Assembly: GCA_039029315.1 (NCBI GenBank)
Contig: JBCCGK010000055.1
Span: 9,469 to 73,468, forward strand
DNA length: 64,000 bases
Reading direction: 5' to 3'
Source of the DNA: JBCCCJ01 sp039029315
GTDB taxonomy: Bacteria > Bacteroidota > Bacteroidia > J057
Positions 17,000 through 28,000 of this stretch are shown in pieces (the stretch's first letter is position 1; each line of letters opens with the position of its first letter). Under the pieces are notes generated by a model, which was not told where the DNA came from, searched no databases, and saw only the letters and a program-made list of their open reading frames with translations. The position numbers and the translations under genes are program-made.

Positions 17000-19900
17000 A
17001 TGACAACACTACAACGCTGCTATTGTAAGACCTATTTATGTTTTCTGGCTCTTCTCTTGGGATGCTCAGTGGTTTGGGCACAAGATCAAAACATTTCTGG
17101 AACCATCAGGGATGAAACTGGGACCGCAATTGAGGGGGCTACGGTACTTGTTCAAGGCGAAACACGTGGGACAATATCTGATCAAAATGGTCAATTCCAG
17201 ATCTCGGTGAATACTGGAGATCAGTTGGTCATCAATTTTTACGGTTACAGATCCCAAACTGTACCTGTGAAAGATCAATCGTCCCTTGAACTGGTTTTGA
17301 TCCAGGATTTGCTAGAACTGGATGCTGTGGTCGTTACGGCTCTGGGAGTGGAGAAAGAAGTTCGATCTCTTGGGTATTCTGTTACGGAATTTCAGGGGGA
17401 GAACATGGTCAAAGCCCGTGAATCCAATCCTATCAGTACGCTGACTGGAAAAGTGGCGGGCCTGAGTATCCAGACATCGACAGATTTCTTTCAGGATCCT
17501 TCTATCACAATGCGAGGAGGAACACCGCTGATCGTCATTGATGGTGTTCCGAATCCCAATGCAGATTTTTGGGAGATCAGCCCGGATGATATAGACAACA
17601 TCAGTGTACTGAAGGGAGCCACAGCTTCAGCCCTCTTTGGATCTATTGGCCGAAATGGCGCTCTGATGATTACTACCAAGCGGGGTCGAAATCAGCTGAG
17701 CATAGAAATCAATTCGAGCAATCAGTTTCAGACTGGCTTCCTGAAGGTGCCGCAGATTCAAACAGAATATGGCACCGGTGATCAGGGAGAATATGTCTAC
17801 GTAGATGGCTTTGAATACAGTGGGTATGTCTGGGGCCCAAAGTTGAACCAATCAGCCAACACACCTAGTGGCTTCTGGGAAACCCCGCAATACAACAGTC
17901 CACTCGACCCCAATACCGGAGAACGGATGCCTACCCCTTTTATCAATAAGGGAGTAGACAACATGAAAACCTTTTTTCGTACTGGCTTGATCCAGAGCAA
18001 CAATATCAGCATTACCGGTGGGAATGATGAGGGCAATTTCCGCATGTCGGTCTCCAATAGCTATCAACGAGGACAGGTTCCCAATACCGATCTCAATATT
18101 TTAGGATTGACAGTTTCTGGTGGATATAATCTGTCTGATAAGGTGAGTATCGATGCGAGCCTCAACTATGGCAGACAGGAATCTGAGAACTACCCTAATC
18201 TGGGCTATGGATCGCAAAGCTATCTCTATAGTATCATGTGGTTGGGAGCCAATATTGATCTGGCTGAACTGGAAAACTATTGGGAAGAAGGACAGGAAGG
18301 CTTTCAACAACGTCAGTACAACAAGCAATGGTTCAACAACCCTTATTTCATGGCACATGAATACAATCGTGCTTGGTTCCGCAATTCTTCTTATGGACAA
18401 ACAGGTCTTACCTACAATATCACAGAGGGGCTCAAATTGAAAGTCAAATCCGGCTTTAGTTATTATTCAGTATTGGCAACTGAAAAGGAACCCAAGAGTT
18501 ATATCCGTGGGTTCAATGACTATTCAGATGGAAACTATTTCATTACCAATCAGTCTAATTTCAACATAAATACGGATGCTGTCCTTTCCTATAGCAAGGA
18601 CTTCAGTGATCGATTTGGGATCCATGCCAATGCAGGAGGATCTGTGAGGAATGCACAATATCTGCAATCCGGAGTGTTTACAGATGGCTTGATTGTTCCT
18701 GGCTATTATAATATCGCAAATTCGGCCAATCCCATTGTGGGAGAAAATCGTGAAACCCGTGAATTGGTTCAGTCAGTCTATGGAACCCTTGACATGGAAG
18801 TATTGGGTTCCATCTTTATAGGATTTACGGGTCGTAATGACTGGGTATCGACCCTGCCGTTGGAGAATAATTCATTTTTCTATCCTTCGGCTAGTTTGAG
18901 TGTGGTGCTTTCAGATCTGATGAAGCTACCAGAGTCATTTTCTTTTCTCAAATTGCGATCTTCATGGGCACAAGTAAGCGATGGTTCCATCTCCAATGGT
19001 GGAGGGCTGGTGAATCAGCCATACAATCACATTGGAGCATACAATCAGGGGACTAGTTGGAACAATGTGAATTCTGTCAATTTCCCTTCTATCCGAATCA
19101 ACCCAGACTTGAAACCTGAAACGTCCAATACCTGGGAAGTAGGTCTGGATGCTCGATTCTTCAAAGGGCGACTCAATCTGGATGTGGCCTACTACAATAT
19201 TCTGGATTTCAATAATCTGATTTCTGTCCCTGTAACCCAAGCTTCAGGTTTCTCAGCCAGACTGGAAAACGGAGGTGAATTTAGGAGACGTGGGGTAGAA
19301 ATGCTACTCAGTGGAAGTCCTGTTAAGACCAAAAACTTTCAGTGGACCATCTCTACCAACTGGACCCAATATCGTCGGTATCTTCAAAAAGCGTTTGATG
19401 AAAGTGGAGAGTTGAACAATATCCAGGAAGGACATAGAACGGATGAAATCTGGGATGTCGTGTTCCAAAAATCTCCTGGCGGTCAGTATATCATCGAAAA
19501 TGGAACTCGAGTTCCTGATCCTTTTATTCGAATGATTGGCCATGATGATGCGGATTGGATTTATGGCTTACAGCAACAGTTCCGCTACAAAAATGTCTCG
19601 CTGGGCATCTCGGGTGATGGTCGTTTGGGTGGGTTGATTTATTCCATTACCAACTTTGAAATGCACTGGGCTGGGACTCACCCGAATACCGTTCGGCCAG
19701 AAAGAGATGATGCGAATGCCGGGATAGCTTCTTACATAGACCCAGGATTGGTTGTTGTGGAAGGAAGGGCTACAACTGATCTTGATGGGAATATCGTTTC
19801 AGATAGTAGAGTATTTGCGCCCAATACCCAGGCAGTCAACTACATTTCATGGGCCAAAGATATCTATCAAAAAAATGAAGCAGGGGAGGATTTTTACTTT

Positions 19901-20122
19901 GACGAATCCTTTTTCAAAATCAGGGAAATCATTCTTACCTATCACCTACCTGCCAAATGGATGAATCGAAATTTCCTCAAGAGTGCTTCCCTCTCCTTTG
20001 TAGGAAGGAATATGTACCTCTTGACAAGCGTACCTCAAATCGATCCGGATCAAGGCTTTGACGATCAATTTCAGAGTCCTTCTTCCCGGAATTTTGGTTT
20101 CAACCTCAATCTCAAGTTCTAA
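17000..20122 (+). CDS. SusC/RagA-family TonB-dependent outer-membrane glycan importer
   Basis: The start at 17000 gives a signal peptide (LCFLALLLGCSVVWAQ). The frame is open to 16847 upstream, but that segment reads as non-coding. The 1040-residue protein has a carboxypeptidase-regulatory-like domain (ISGTIRDETGTAIEGATV, about 30-110), a TonB-box region (LDAVVVTALG, about 112), a plug domain with TMRGGTPLIVIDGVPNP and SVLKGATASALFG, and a long beta-barrel ending in the outer-membrane signature FGFNLNLKF. It transports an oligosaccharide into the periplasm using TonB energy, working with the SusD protein whose gene starts four bases after this stop. It heads a four-gene operon. Confidence 0.95.
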   Translation: MTTLQRCYCKTYLCFLALLLGCSVVWAQDQNISGTIRDETGTAIEGATVLVQGETRGTISDQNGQFQISVNTGDQLVINFYGYRSQTVPVKDQSSLELVLIQDLLELDAVVVTALGVEKEVRSLGYSVTEFQGENMVKARESNPISTLTGKVAGLSIQTSTDFFQDPSITMRGGTPLIVIDGVPNPNADFWEISPDDIDNISVLKGATASALFGSIGRNGALMITTKRGRNQLSIEINSSNQFQTGFLKVPQIQTEYGTGDQGEYVYVDGFEYSGYVWGPKLNQSANTPSGFWETPQYNSPLDPNTGERMPTPFINKGVDNMKTFFRTGLIQSNNISITGGNDEGNFRMSVSNSYQRGQVPNTDLNILGLTVSGGYNLSDKVSIDASLNYGRQESENYPNLGYGSQSYLYSIMWLGANIDLAELENYWEEGQEGFQQRQYNKQWFNNPYFMAHEYNRAWFRNSSYGQTGLTYNITEGLKLKVKSGFSYYSVLATEKEPKSYIRGFNDYSDGNYFITNQSNFNINTDAVLSYSKDFSDRFGIHANAGGSVRNAQYLQSGVFTDGLIVPGYYNIANSANPIVGENRETRELVQSVYGTLDMEVLGSIFIGFTGRNDWVSTLPLENNSFFYPSASLSVVLSDLMKLPESFSFLKLRSSWAQVSDGSISNGGGLVNQPYNHIGAYNQGTSWNNVNSVNFPSIRINPDLKPETSNTWEVGLDARFFKGRLNLDVAYYNILDFNNLISVPVTQASGFSARLENGGEFRRRGVEMLLSGSPVKTKNFQWTISTNWTQYRRYLQKAFDESGELNNIQEGHRTDEIWDVVFQKSPGGQYIIENGTRVPDPFIRMIGHDDADWIYGLQQQFRYKNVSLGISGDGRLGGLIYSITNFEMHWAGTHPNTVRPERDDANAGIASYIDPGLVVVEGRATTDLDGNIVSDSRVFAPNTQAVNYISWAKDIYQKNEAGEDFYFDESFFKIREIILTYHLPAKWMNRNFLKSASLSFVGRNMYLLTSVPQIDPDQGFDDQFQSPSSRNFGFNLNLKF

Positions 20123-20126
20123 GACC

Positions 20127-21581
20127 ATGAATAACGGATACAGTCTTATCATCATTTTGGGAATATGTATTTTTCCTGCCTGCAATCTGGCTGACTACCA
20201 GATTGATCCCAATCGAACTACCGAGGCCACGCCTGGTTTGATTCTTACAGACCTCATTGTGAATTCTTTCAATATTGTCGATGCCTCACCTATGCTTGCT
20301 AGCCGCATGTTGGTGTATACCGATGGTCTGGATCTTAGCCAGTACTATGGTTGGAATCGTTCTGGTTTTGGTGCCTATGACCAGCTTCGACAAACAAAAA
20401 AAATGATCGAAGAAGCTGAGAGGGTACAACAACCCAACTACATCGCCCTGGCCAAATTTTTTCGTGCTTATTCTTCCTATGGCCTGACGATGACTTTTGG
20501 GGATGTCCCTTATTCCCAGGCCATACAAGGATTCGACAACAACTTCCAACCCATCTATGATACGCAAGAAGATGTCTTTAAGGGGATTCTTTTGGATCTG
20601 GAAGAAGCCAATGCAGACTTAGATGAAGATCAGGCAACCCTCTTGGGAGATGTGTTGTATGAAGGAGATGTTGTTAAATGGAAAAAGGCAATCAATAGCT
20701 TCCGGCTTCGGGTTTTGATGACGCTTTCTGCCAAAGAAGGCAATAGCAGTATTGACATAAAGAATCAATTCACTACCATCATTTCTGATCCAACGACCTA
20801 TCCCTTGATTAGCGGGAATGATGAAAACCTTGCCCTTCCTTATCATGATGTTGCCGGAAATCGGTATCCCTTTTTTGAGAACCAAAACCTGACTTCGGCT
20901 TATCTGATGGAAAAAACCTTTGTGGACCTGATGAAGGAGCGGGAAGACCCTCGCTTGTTTGCGGTTGGGTCCATTACGCCAAATGCCCAGGCAGAAGGAT
21001 TGGCTTCAACAAATTTCGATGCTTATGGGGGATTGGACGGAAGTGCTTTTTTTGACGCACTCAATATAGAAAAGGCCTCTGGTGTCGGCTCATTGGTCAA
21101 TGACCGTTATCACACCAATCCGACTGTGGAACCCAGCGTTATTATGGGGCATGCAGAGCTTCAATTTATCCTGGCAGAAGCTTCTGTTATCGGGTGGATC
21201 GCCAGTGATCCGCAGGTGTTTTACAATCAGGCTATCCGATCAAATATGGAATTCTATGGAGTGAGTTCGGCAAAGATCGATGAATATCTGTCTCATTCTC
21301 TGGTGAGTTTTGATCCTGCTGTTGCGATGGAACAGATCAATACCCAAAAGTATTTGACCTACTTTTTCAGTGGTGGTTGGGAATCCTTCTACAATCAGAG
21401 ACGCACTGGATATCCAGTTTTCTCAGCCGACGGAGGCACCCTCAATGAGGGGAAAGTGCCTGTTCGGTGGATGTATCCTGAATCAGAATCTAATTTGAAT
21501 AAAACCAATTTGGAGGCTGCTCTCCAAAGACAATACGGAGGACAAGACAATGTCAATGGTAACATGTGGCTCTTAAACTAA
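20127..21581 (+). CDS. SusD/RagB-family glycan-binding lipoprotein (SusD-like_2)
   Basis: The start at 20127 lies four bases after the SusC stop and gives a lipoprotein signal (LGICIFPACNLADYQ). The 484-residue product is a surface lid for the SusC channel. Typical features are an early helical region (YDQLRQTKKMIEEAERVQQ), FFRAYSSYGLTMTFGDVPYSQA at about 110-130, and a C-terminal section with NQRRTGYPVFSADGGTLNEG and RWMYPESESNLNKTN. These are the hallmarks of the SusD/RagB superfamily. The signature of aromatic-rich binding surfaces cannot be read reliably, so the glycan is not identified. Confidence 0.94.
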   Translation: MNNGYSLIIILGICIFPACNLADYQIDPNRTTEATPGLILTDLIVNSFNIVDASPMLASRMLVYTDGLDLSQYYGWNRSGFGAYDQLRQTKKMIEEAERVQQPNYIALAKFFRAYSSYGLTMTFGDVPYSQAIQGFDNNFQPIYDTQEDVFKGILLDLEEANADLDEDQATLLGDVLYEGDVVKWKKAINSFRLRVLMTLSAKEGNSSIDIKNQFTTIISDPTTYPLISGNDENLALPYHDVAGNRYPFFENQNLTSAYLMEKTFVDLMKEREDPRLFAVGSITPNAQAEGLASTNFDAYGGLDGSAFFDALNIEKASGVGSLVNDRYHTNPTVEPSVIMGHAELQFILAEASVIGWIASDPQVFYNQAIRSNMEFYGVSSAKIDEYLSHSLVSFDPAVAMEQINTQKYLTYFFSGGWESFYNQRRTGYPVFSADGGTLNEGKVPVRWMYPESESNLNKTNLEAALQRQYGGQDNVNGNMWLLN

Positions 21582-21588
21582 GCAAGTA

Positions 21589-23205
21589 ATGAAACATTAT
21601 TTATATCTTCTTTTGCCCCTCATCTTGCTTTTTGCAAGCCTATCCTCCTGTAAGAAAGATGACATCTTGCCTGAGGATGATGTCTATGAGTTCGTTTTTT
21701 TGACTGATACCGTTTTTTTGATGAATGAACTGAGCAACAGTATGCCGGGCAATGAGATTGAACTTCATGCTGAGATGTTGGCTGAACCCAAAGATCGGGA
21801 TATTGTCATCCAACTGGAATTAATAGCGGAAAATGCTGAAGAGGGAACGGATTACGAAATTGTCTCCAATTCCAGGAGCATTACCATTCCGGCAGGTACT
21901 TTTCAATCTGAAGAAGGGTTTAAAATCAGATCTGTCAACAATGGACTTTCCAGCGCTGATGAGCGTAACCTTTATATACGAATTAGCTCAGTGAATGATG
22001 ACAGCCTCAATATTGGTCGTGGATTGAGCAATCCCATCAAAAAAGAAGCCCGAATCAACATTGTAGACGACGAATGTAGCGATGACCTCACTTTGTTCAA
22101 CAATGCCGAGTGGTCTTTTTCAGGCAGCAATACTGTTTATTATAGTGAATATTCAGGCAGCTTTACCACGACAATCAACGGGAATATAATGACAATTACT
22201 GGAGACATCGCCAATTATGATGTCGGGATTACAGTGATGGCAACCCTGACTCCTGATCCTGTTGCTCCTACTACAGGAACCATTACCTTCGACCCGAGTA
22301 CGGTAGGGAATGATGGTACGTACGATTACCGCTGGGTTCTTAATGAAATAGGAACCTATGACATTTGTGCCCAAACCATCCAATTGTCGACCACACTTGA
22401 ATACATCGATATCTTCGGTCCTGATCCCACAGCATGGGTAGACTGGTATGTCTCTACCATCGATGCGAAAATCGATGTGCCAGGAGGTCCCGGTGCTTCT
22501 GCTCCGACGGGAATGGTGGATGCCAATGTGTCAGTGATAGTCGGTCAGGATGTAAGGCTGACTGGGTCATTTGCTGATGGCCAAGGTTTATCAGAAGTAT
22601 TGGTGCAAAATGCTGATCTGGGCATCAATCAGAGTATTCCTCTATCAGCTGAGTTGACTTATGATCTGAATGAAACCTACAACATTTCCCCATCGACCCT
22701 GCCGGGAGAGTATACAGTGAGGATAGATGTTACAAATATCGAAAGCGTCATAAGCTCATTTGATGTGGTAGTGAGTGTTTTTGAAGATACAGTATGTACA
22801 GCAGAATATGGCGTTTTTGATGGGGAAACCCTGACAGCCAATGCTGATATTACTGCTACTGATGGGTCCTTTGATCCTTACCTATTCACCAAGGAAGTAA
22901 GCGCGAGCATAAGTGGAGACTCCATTCTCATTGAAGGCGATTTCATTGATTTCTTCAGTACCCAAATGAAGGCACAATTGGTGCCCGATATGAATGATCC
23001 AACCATCGGTACAGTCGTATTGACTACTCAGGATCTGGGAGAACATACTGATGGCTTCACATATCGCCTGACTTTCCCACAAGGCGATGGGACCTACGAC
23101 GCTTGTGCTCGTAAGTTGAATATAACTTATGAAATGGAGTATGAGGACAATGGGAATTGGGTATTTTACTACACAACTGTAACAGAGTTTGAGCTTAAGG
23201 AGTAG
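21589..23205 (+). CDS. SusE-like multidomain surface lipoprotein
   Basis: The 538-residue lipoprotein (signal ending SLSSC) follows SusD by seven bases. An N-terminal beta domain (about 35-165) resembles Calx-beta/DUF4843-type modules (EGTDYEIVSNSRSITIPAG, NLYIRISSVNDDSLNIG). Two homologous DUF1735-like beta domains follow, each with a YxYRW or YRLTF and 'GTYDxCA' motif (around 245-265 and 500-515). An Ig-like segment sits between them. It occupies the SusE/SusF position, where a lipoprotein usually binds polysaccharide at the cell surface. No catalytic motif is seen. Its two related C-terminal repeats suggest duplication of one binding module. Confidence 0.75.
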   Translation: MKHYLYLLLPLILLFASLSSCKKDDILPEDDVYEFVFLTDTVFLMNELSNSMPGNEIELHAEMLAEPKDRDIVIQLELIAENAEEGTDYEIVSNSRSITIPAGTFQSEEGFKIRSVNNGLSSADERNLYIRISSVNDDSLNIGRGLSNPIKKEARINIVDDECSDDLTLFNNAEWSFSGSNTVYYSEYSGSFTTTINGNIMTITGDIANYDVGITVMATLTPDPVAPTTGTITFDPSTVGNDGTYDYRWVLNEIGTYDICAQTIQLSTTLEYIDIFGPDPTAWVDWYVSTIDAKIDVPGGPGASAPTGMVDANVSVIVGQDVRLTGSFADGQGLSEVLVQNADLGINQSIPLSAELTYDLNETYNISPSTLPGEYTVRIDVTNIESVISSFDVVVSVFEDTVCTAEYGVFDGETLTANADITATDGSFDPYLFTKEVSASISGDSILIEGDFIDFFSTQMKAQLVPDMNDPTIGTVVLTTQDLGEHTDGFTYRLTFPQGDGTYDACARKLNITYEMEYEDNGNWVFYYTTVTEFELKE

Positions 23206-23211
23206 AGGAAG

Positions 23212-24975
23212 ATGAAAAGCGTATTCTTGCTGTGTCTGGGAATAGTGACGATGGGGATGTGTCAAGCTCAGATCATTGTTTCACCAGAGCATGAACACAT
23301 CCTCTACACTGGTCGGTTTTCCTTTGCTGATCCAGAGGAGCCTTCCTTTAGCATGAATGGCGCCAGCATTCAGGTCAATTTTGACGGCACAGAGATAAAA
23401 GGACATTTTTCAGTAAGGGGAGGGAATTCCTTTCTGTACGTGATTATAGATGGGCAGGCTGATCCATATAACAGGCAAGTGCTAGAAATCAGTGGAATCA
23501 GTGAAGCCTCCTATGTGATAGCGACTGGCTTACCTCCGGGTTTGCATACCTTAGAACTGATCAAACTCAATGAATCAGGAAGTACAATCAACTTTTACGG
23601 ACTAGAGATTCAGGGAGCTGGTTTGACCACCAAACCCCAACGCCCAGCTATTCAACTGGAGTTTATCGGAGATTCCAATACCGCAGGTTGGGCAGCTTGG
23701 GATGCTTATGACAATGGCAGCAGCAAAACCAGTGGGGCTTACTTTACCTTTCCGGGTATTACTTCGCGTCTGCTCAATGCAGAATACAGTCTGGTCGGTG
23801 GCAGTGGTTCAGGCATACAGGATCGGACCAGCTGGAACCTGACAAAACACTATGGACGGATTCATTTGAGAGATCCTCAAACGCCACAGAATACCTGGAA
23901 CTTCGCTGACAACTATTGGGAGTTCCAACCAGAAGCTGTTGTCGTGAACCTTGGGGCCAATGACTATTATGCTGGTACTTCCAAATTAGAGATCAAAGAA
24001 GGATGGAAAAGCTTCATCCAACATCAACTACGCGTCCACTATCCAGAAGCACATATCGTTTTGGCCAACTCTTATGGTTGGGCCTATAATGAGCCAGCAG
24101 ATTATGTACATGAAGCCATCGAAGAATTGCATAGGGATGGCGAACGAAATGTTTCCTATCTGCGATTTCCATGGTTGTGGGGACAGTCTCATGCAGTAAT
24201 CAATGAACATGCAGGCTTTGCCAATCTGCTGGCGTCTCATTTGGCAAGAGAACTCAATTTGGGAGAAATTGCTCTTTCTGAATTGTCTTCTTTTGTTTCA
24301 GCAGGAGAGATCTACAATGGTAGTTTTGAAAAGAGTATCCTCCCCGGAATAGCAGATGGTTGGCGGCCACATGGAGGATTTGAATTGGTTCTGGACGAAT
24401 CTGAGGCTTTGGATGGTCGCAAGTGTGTGCTGCTCAAAGAAGGAGGCTGGCTTAACTTTGCTACTGAAGTGAATACAGGGGATAGCCTGCTTCTTTCGGC
24501 ATGGGCAAAAGCCGCTGAGGATAGCCATTCTGGTTTGATCAAGATTGAATTCAAAGATCAGGCTCAGAAAACCATTCAAACCCAACAACTTCAACCGGAT
24601 TTCAACACTGCCTGGCAGGAGTTTCGTGTCTCAGCGGTGGTTCCGGATGGTGTTTGGAGTGCATGGCTGGTTTTGTCTGCCGAGGCAACATCTACCATTT
24701 ACTTCGATCTAGTCAGCCTGAAAAGTGTTAGCTCCCTGACCATGCCCCCGCAATGGCCTTCCGAAGAGATTCGCCTATATCCCAATCCCAGCAATCAATT
24801 TGTGAACATTCATCCAGACCTCGATGTGGATTTGGTAGAAGTCTACAGGTTGAATGGTGAAGTGATTCATCCAACTGTGGAAGAGAACAAAATTGATGTC
24901 CGGGATTGGCAAAGCGGGATCTATATGATTCGAATCAGAGAAGAGAACTTTGTGGCCAAAATTGTGGTCTTCTAG
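23212..24975 (+). CDS. CE2-like SGNH carbohydrate esterase with binding module and T9SS tail
   Basis: The 587-residue exported protein has an N-terminal jelly roll (about 25-135) followed by an SGNH hydrolase domain (about 145-360), the domain order of CE2 acetyl-xylan/glucomannan esterases. Catalytic signatures are Ser155 in FIGDSNTAGW, Gly/Asn in VVVNLGANDYY, and a terminal His in NEHAGFANLL. A carbohydrate-binding-like beta domain follows (about 370-505), then a T9SS sorting tail (LYPNPSNQFVNI ... SGIYMIRIREENFVAKIVV). It is the last gene of the SusC operon (six bases after the preceding stop). It should deacetylate the glycan at the surface before import. It is convergent with the hybrid regulator gene. 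Confidence 0.87.
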   Translation: MKSVFLLCLGIVTMGMCQAQIIVSPEHEHILYTGRFSFADPEEPSFSMNGASIQVNFDGTEIKGHFSVRGGNSFLYVIIDGQADPYNRQVLEISGISEASYVIATGLPPGLHTLELIKLNESGSTINFYGLEIQGAGLTTKPQRPAIQLEFIGDSNTAGWAAWDAYDNGSSKTSGAYFTFPGITSRLLNAEYSLVGGSGSGIQDRTSWNLTKHYGRIHLRDPQTPQNTWNFADNYWEFQPEAVVVNLGANDYYAGTSKLEIKEGWKSFIQHQLRVHYPEAHIVLANSYGWAYNEPADYVHEAIEELHRDGERNVSYLRFPWLWGQSHAVINEHAGFANLLASHLARELNLGEIALSELSSFVSAGEIYNGSFEKSILPGIADGWRPHGGFELVLDESEALDGRKCVLLKEGGWLNFATEVNTGDSLLLSAWAKAAEDSHSGLIKIEFKDQAQKTIQTQQLQPDFNTAWQEFRVSAVVPDGVWSAWLVLSAEATSTIYFDLVSLKSVSSLTMPPQWPSEEIRLYPNPSNQFVNIHPDLDVDLVEVYRLNGEVIHPTVEENKIDVRDWQSGIYMIRIREENFVAKIVVF

Positions 24976-25028
24976 CAAAATTTTGATCCCCCACTCGCCT
25001 TCGCCTTCCTGCATGGCTTGCTCCTCAA

Positions 25029-28000
25029 TTAATCTGTCTCCCAACTCTCCCGTATTTCTGCAATCGAAATGTCGCGCCGATAGTGCTGTTTTCTATATTC
25101 TGAAGGCAGCAACTCATACTGATCTTTGAAGCACTTTCGGAAATATTTTAGATCTGTAAACCCCAATAAGAATGCAATCTCAGAGACGGTTACATCTTCA
25201 TTGGCCAGCATTTGGGCGGCTCGTTTCATCTTTACAAGCCGGATAAATTTGTTGATCGATAGACCCGTCAGCGTTTTGATTTTGCGATAAAGGGAAGTCC
25301 GGCTATATCCCAGTTCCCGAGCCAATTTAGGAACCGAAACCTCGGTTTCTTCCATCATATCAATAATGGTTTGCTCAGCCTGTCGGATGAAACGCAATTC
25401 TGGACTATCCTCAATATTTGACTGTTCCTCCCATTTACCTGAAGCAAATAGAGAACTTAGTTGTTTGCGTTGTTTGAGGAGATTCTCTACCCGGGCCATC
25501 AGGACCTGAGAGGAAAATGGCTTGGTAAGATAAGAATCAGCCCCAGATTGGTAGCCTTCTACTTTAGACTCCGGCTCAGCTTTGGCAGTGAGAAGAATGA
25601 TTGGAATATGGTTGGTTTTTTCATTGGCTTTGATTTCTGTGCATACCTCAATGCCATTCAAACCGGGCATCATGATATCCGAGATGATGAGGTCTGGCAA
25701 CTCCTGAATCGCCAATTCAAGCGCTTTTTTCCCATCATTGGCACTCAAAACGGTATAGTTGGATTTCAGGTGTTCCTGAACATATGCAACGATGTCCGCA
25801 TGATCATCCACTACCAGGACCACTGGAGAAGTATAGGCAGGGCCTTCGGCTTTCTCTGACTCCGCCTCTTCGATCTCAGGATCAGTCGTTTGGCTGATGA
25901 ACTGAACATAGTTCTTCTCGATATAGGCAGCCTTATTGTTGGGAAGCTGAATGGTGAATTTGCTGCCATTCGGCCCACTTTGAACCTTGATTTTTCCGCT
26001 ATGCAACTCAACCAGACTTTTGGTCAGGGCCAGACCAATGCCAGTTCCCCCTTTTCCGCTGGAATTATCTGCCTGAAAAAATGGCATAAATATGGCCTCT
26101 CGTTGATGACTTGGGATACCTGGTCCAGTATCTGCCACTTCAATCTGAACTGCTTCCCCGACATTTCTCAGTGAGAAGGTGATGCGACCTCCTTCAGGGG
26201 TATATTTGATGGCATTGGAGAGAAGATTGTTGAGGATGATCTGGACTTTCTCAATGTCTACCCACCCATAGACTGCTTGATCGGATTGTAGATGGAAATC
26301 AATGCCTAATTTACCTGCCTGATACCCAAAACTCTCCCCTTCTTCCTGGGCTAATATGGAGAGATCATAATGATCAATATTCAGGATGATCTTCTTGGTT
26401 TCAATCTTCCTGAATTCCAATAGGCGGTTTACCAGCTTGAGAAGTTGCGTGGAATTTCTTTTGATAAGCCTAAGAAGAGGGCGATGCGTGTGCAGGCTTT
26501 CCTGTTTGAGCAAATCGTTGACAGGGCCTTGTATCAATGTGAGTGGGGTGCGAAGTTCATGAGAAAAATTGGTAAAGAATCTGAGCTTTTGCTGAATATC
26601 GAGATTCTCCTGATGCCGCAATTTTTGTTCATAGATTAAGCTTTGTTTGAGTTTGATCTGACGATTGTTGTATCCTATTCCCAGATAAATCATCCATACA
26701 AGGAAAAGCGCATAGAAGAGATAGGCAGCCCAGGTCCGATACCAGGGAGCCAATATCCTCAGTTGAATGGTACTCATTTCTCCTTTGAGCTTGCTCACAG
26801 GATCGACACTTCGAATGTCGAAATTGTAGGTTCCTGGTGGAAGATTGCGGTAGGTTACTGATCGCAAATGCTCATTTTCATTCCAGTCAGTATCATATCC
26901 CCCAAGGCGATAATCATAGTTCCAACTGTCGGAATTGGGAAAACTGATCGCGTTATACGCCAGGGTGAAGGTATTCTGCGTAAAAGGAAGGCTGAGTGTC
27001 TGCCCGTCCATGACTGGTAGAGATTGGGCGGATTTGACTTTCCGTTCATGCACTGTCAGCTTGGTGAAAATTGTTTTTGGAGGACGTCTCTGTGCCAAAA
27101 GATCCTTTGGAGAAAATATCACAATTCCATGGATCCCTCCGAAGACCAAATCCCCATTTGGAAGCATCAATGCTGACCCATCATTGAACTGACCAATTTG
27201 AAAGCCATGGGAGCTATCATAATTTTGATACCGTTGTGGTGATCGAAAAAAACAAGAGATCCCTCCATTGGTACTGATCCAGAGGTGGCCAAGTTGATCA
27301 GGAACAATTGCTCTGATGGTATAGTTCCCTGAGAATTCTGCCATGGGCTGAAAAGATTCCTGGAGGATGTCAAACTGTTGCAATCCACTTTGGCGGGTGC
27401 CTACCCAAATATTGTTGCCCTCCAAATGTATAGACAGGGCAACTGGTGTATACTTGCCTGTTGCATGCCAGTTGAAGTATCGAATACTATTGTCCTTTGG
27501 TTGATAACGAACCAGCCCATCACCAAATGTCCCAAGCCAAAGTGTACCGTCTTGTTCCTGGACAATGTCCCTGATATCCAGGGACCATGTTGAATCTATA
27601 TGCTGTATGGTTTGATTCTGTATATCAAAAAGATGCAAGCCCCCACCATTGGTCCCAATCCAGATATCACCACTTTGTGTTTCTAGTAGACTTCTAATAT
27701 CATTGGTTTGCAAGCCATGTCGGGTATCGAATATGTCATTCTGTCTGGTTTGGGGATCATATACATTCAATCCTCCGGCATAGGTTCCCAGAAAAATTTT
27801 TCCTGATTGGCTGTTGAGAGCACAAAGAATGGCCTTGTCAGACAATCCTATGGACGGAAGGTGCTGCACCTGGAGAGCATAAGGCTGAAGTAGATTGAGC
27901 CCGCCTCCATCCGTTCCGACCCAAATGTGGCTGTCTTCAGCAGCCACAATCCCCCACACACTTTGATGACTTAGGCCAGAGCCGTCTGGAATATAGGTGA

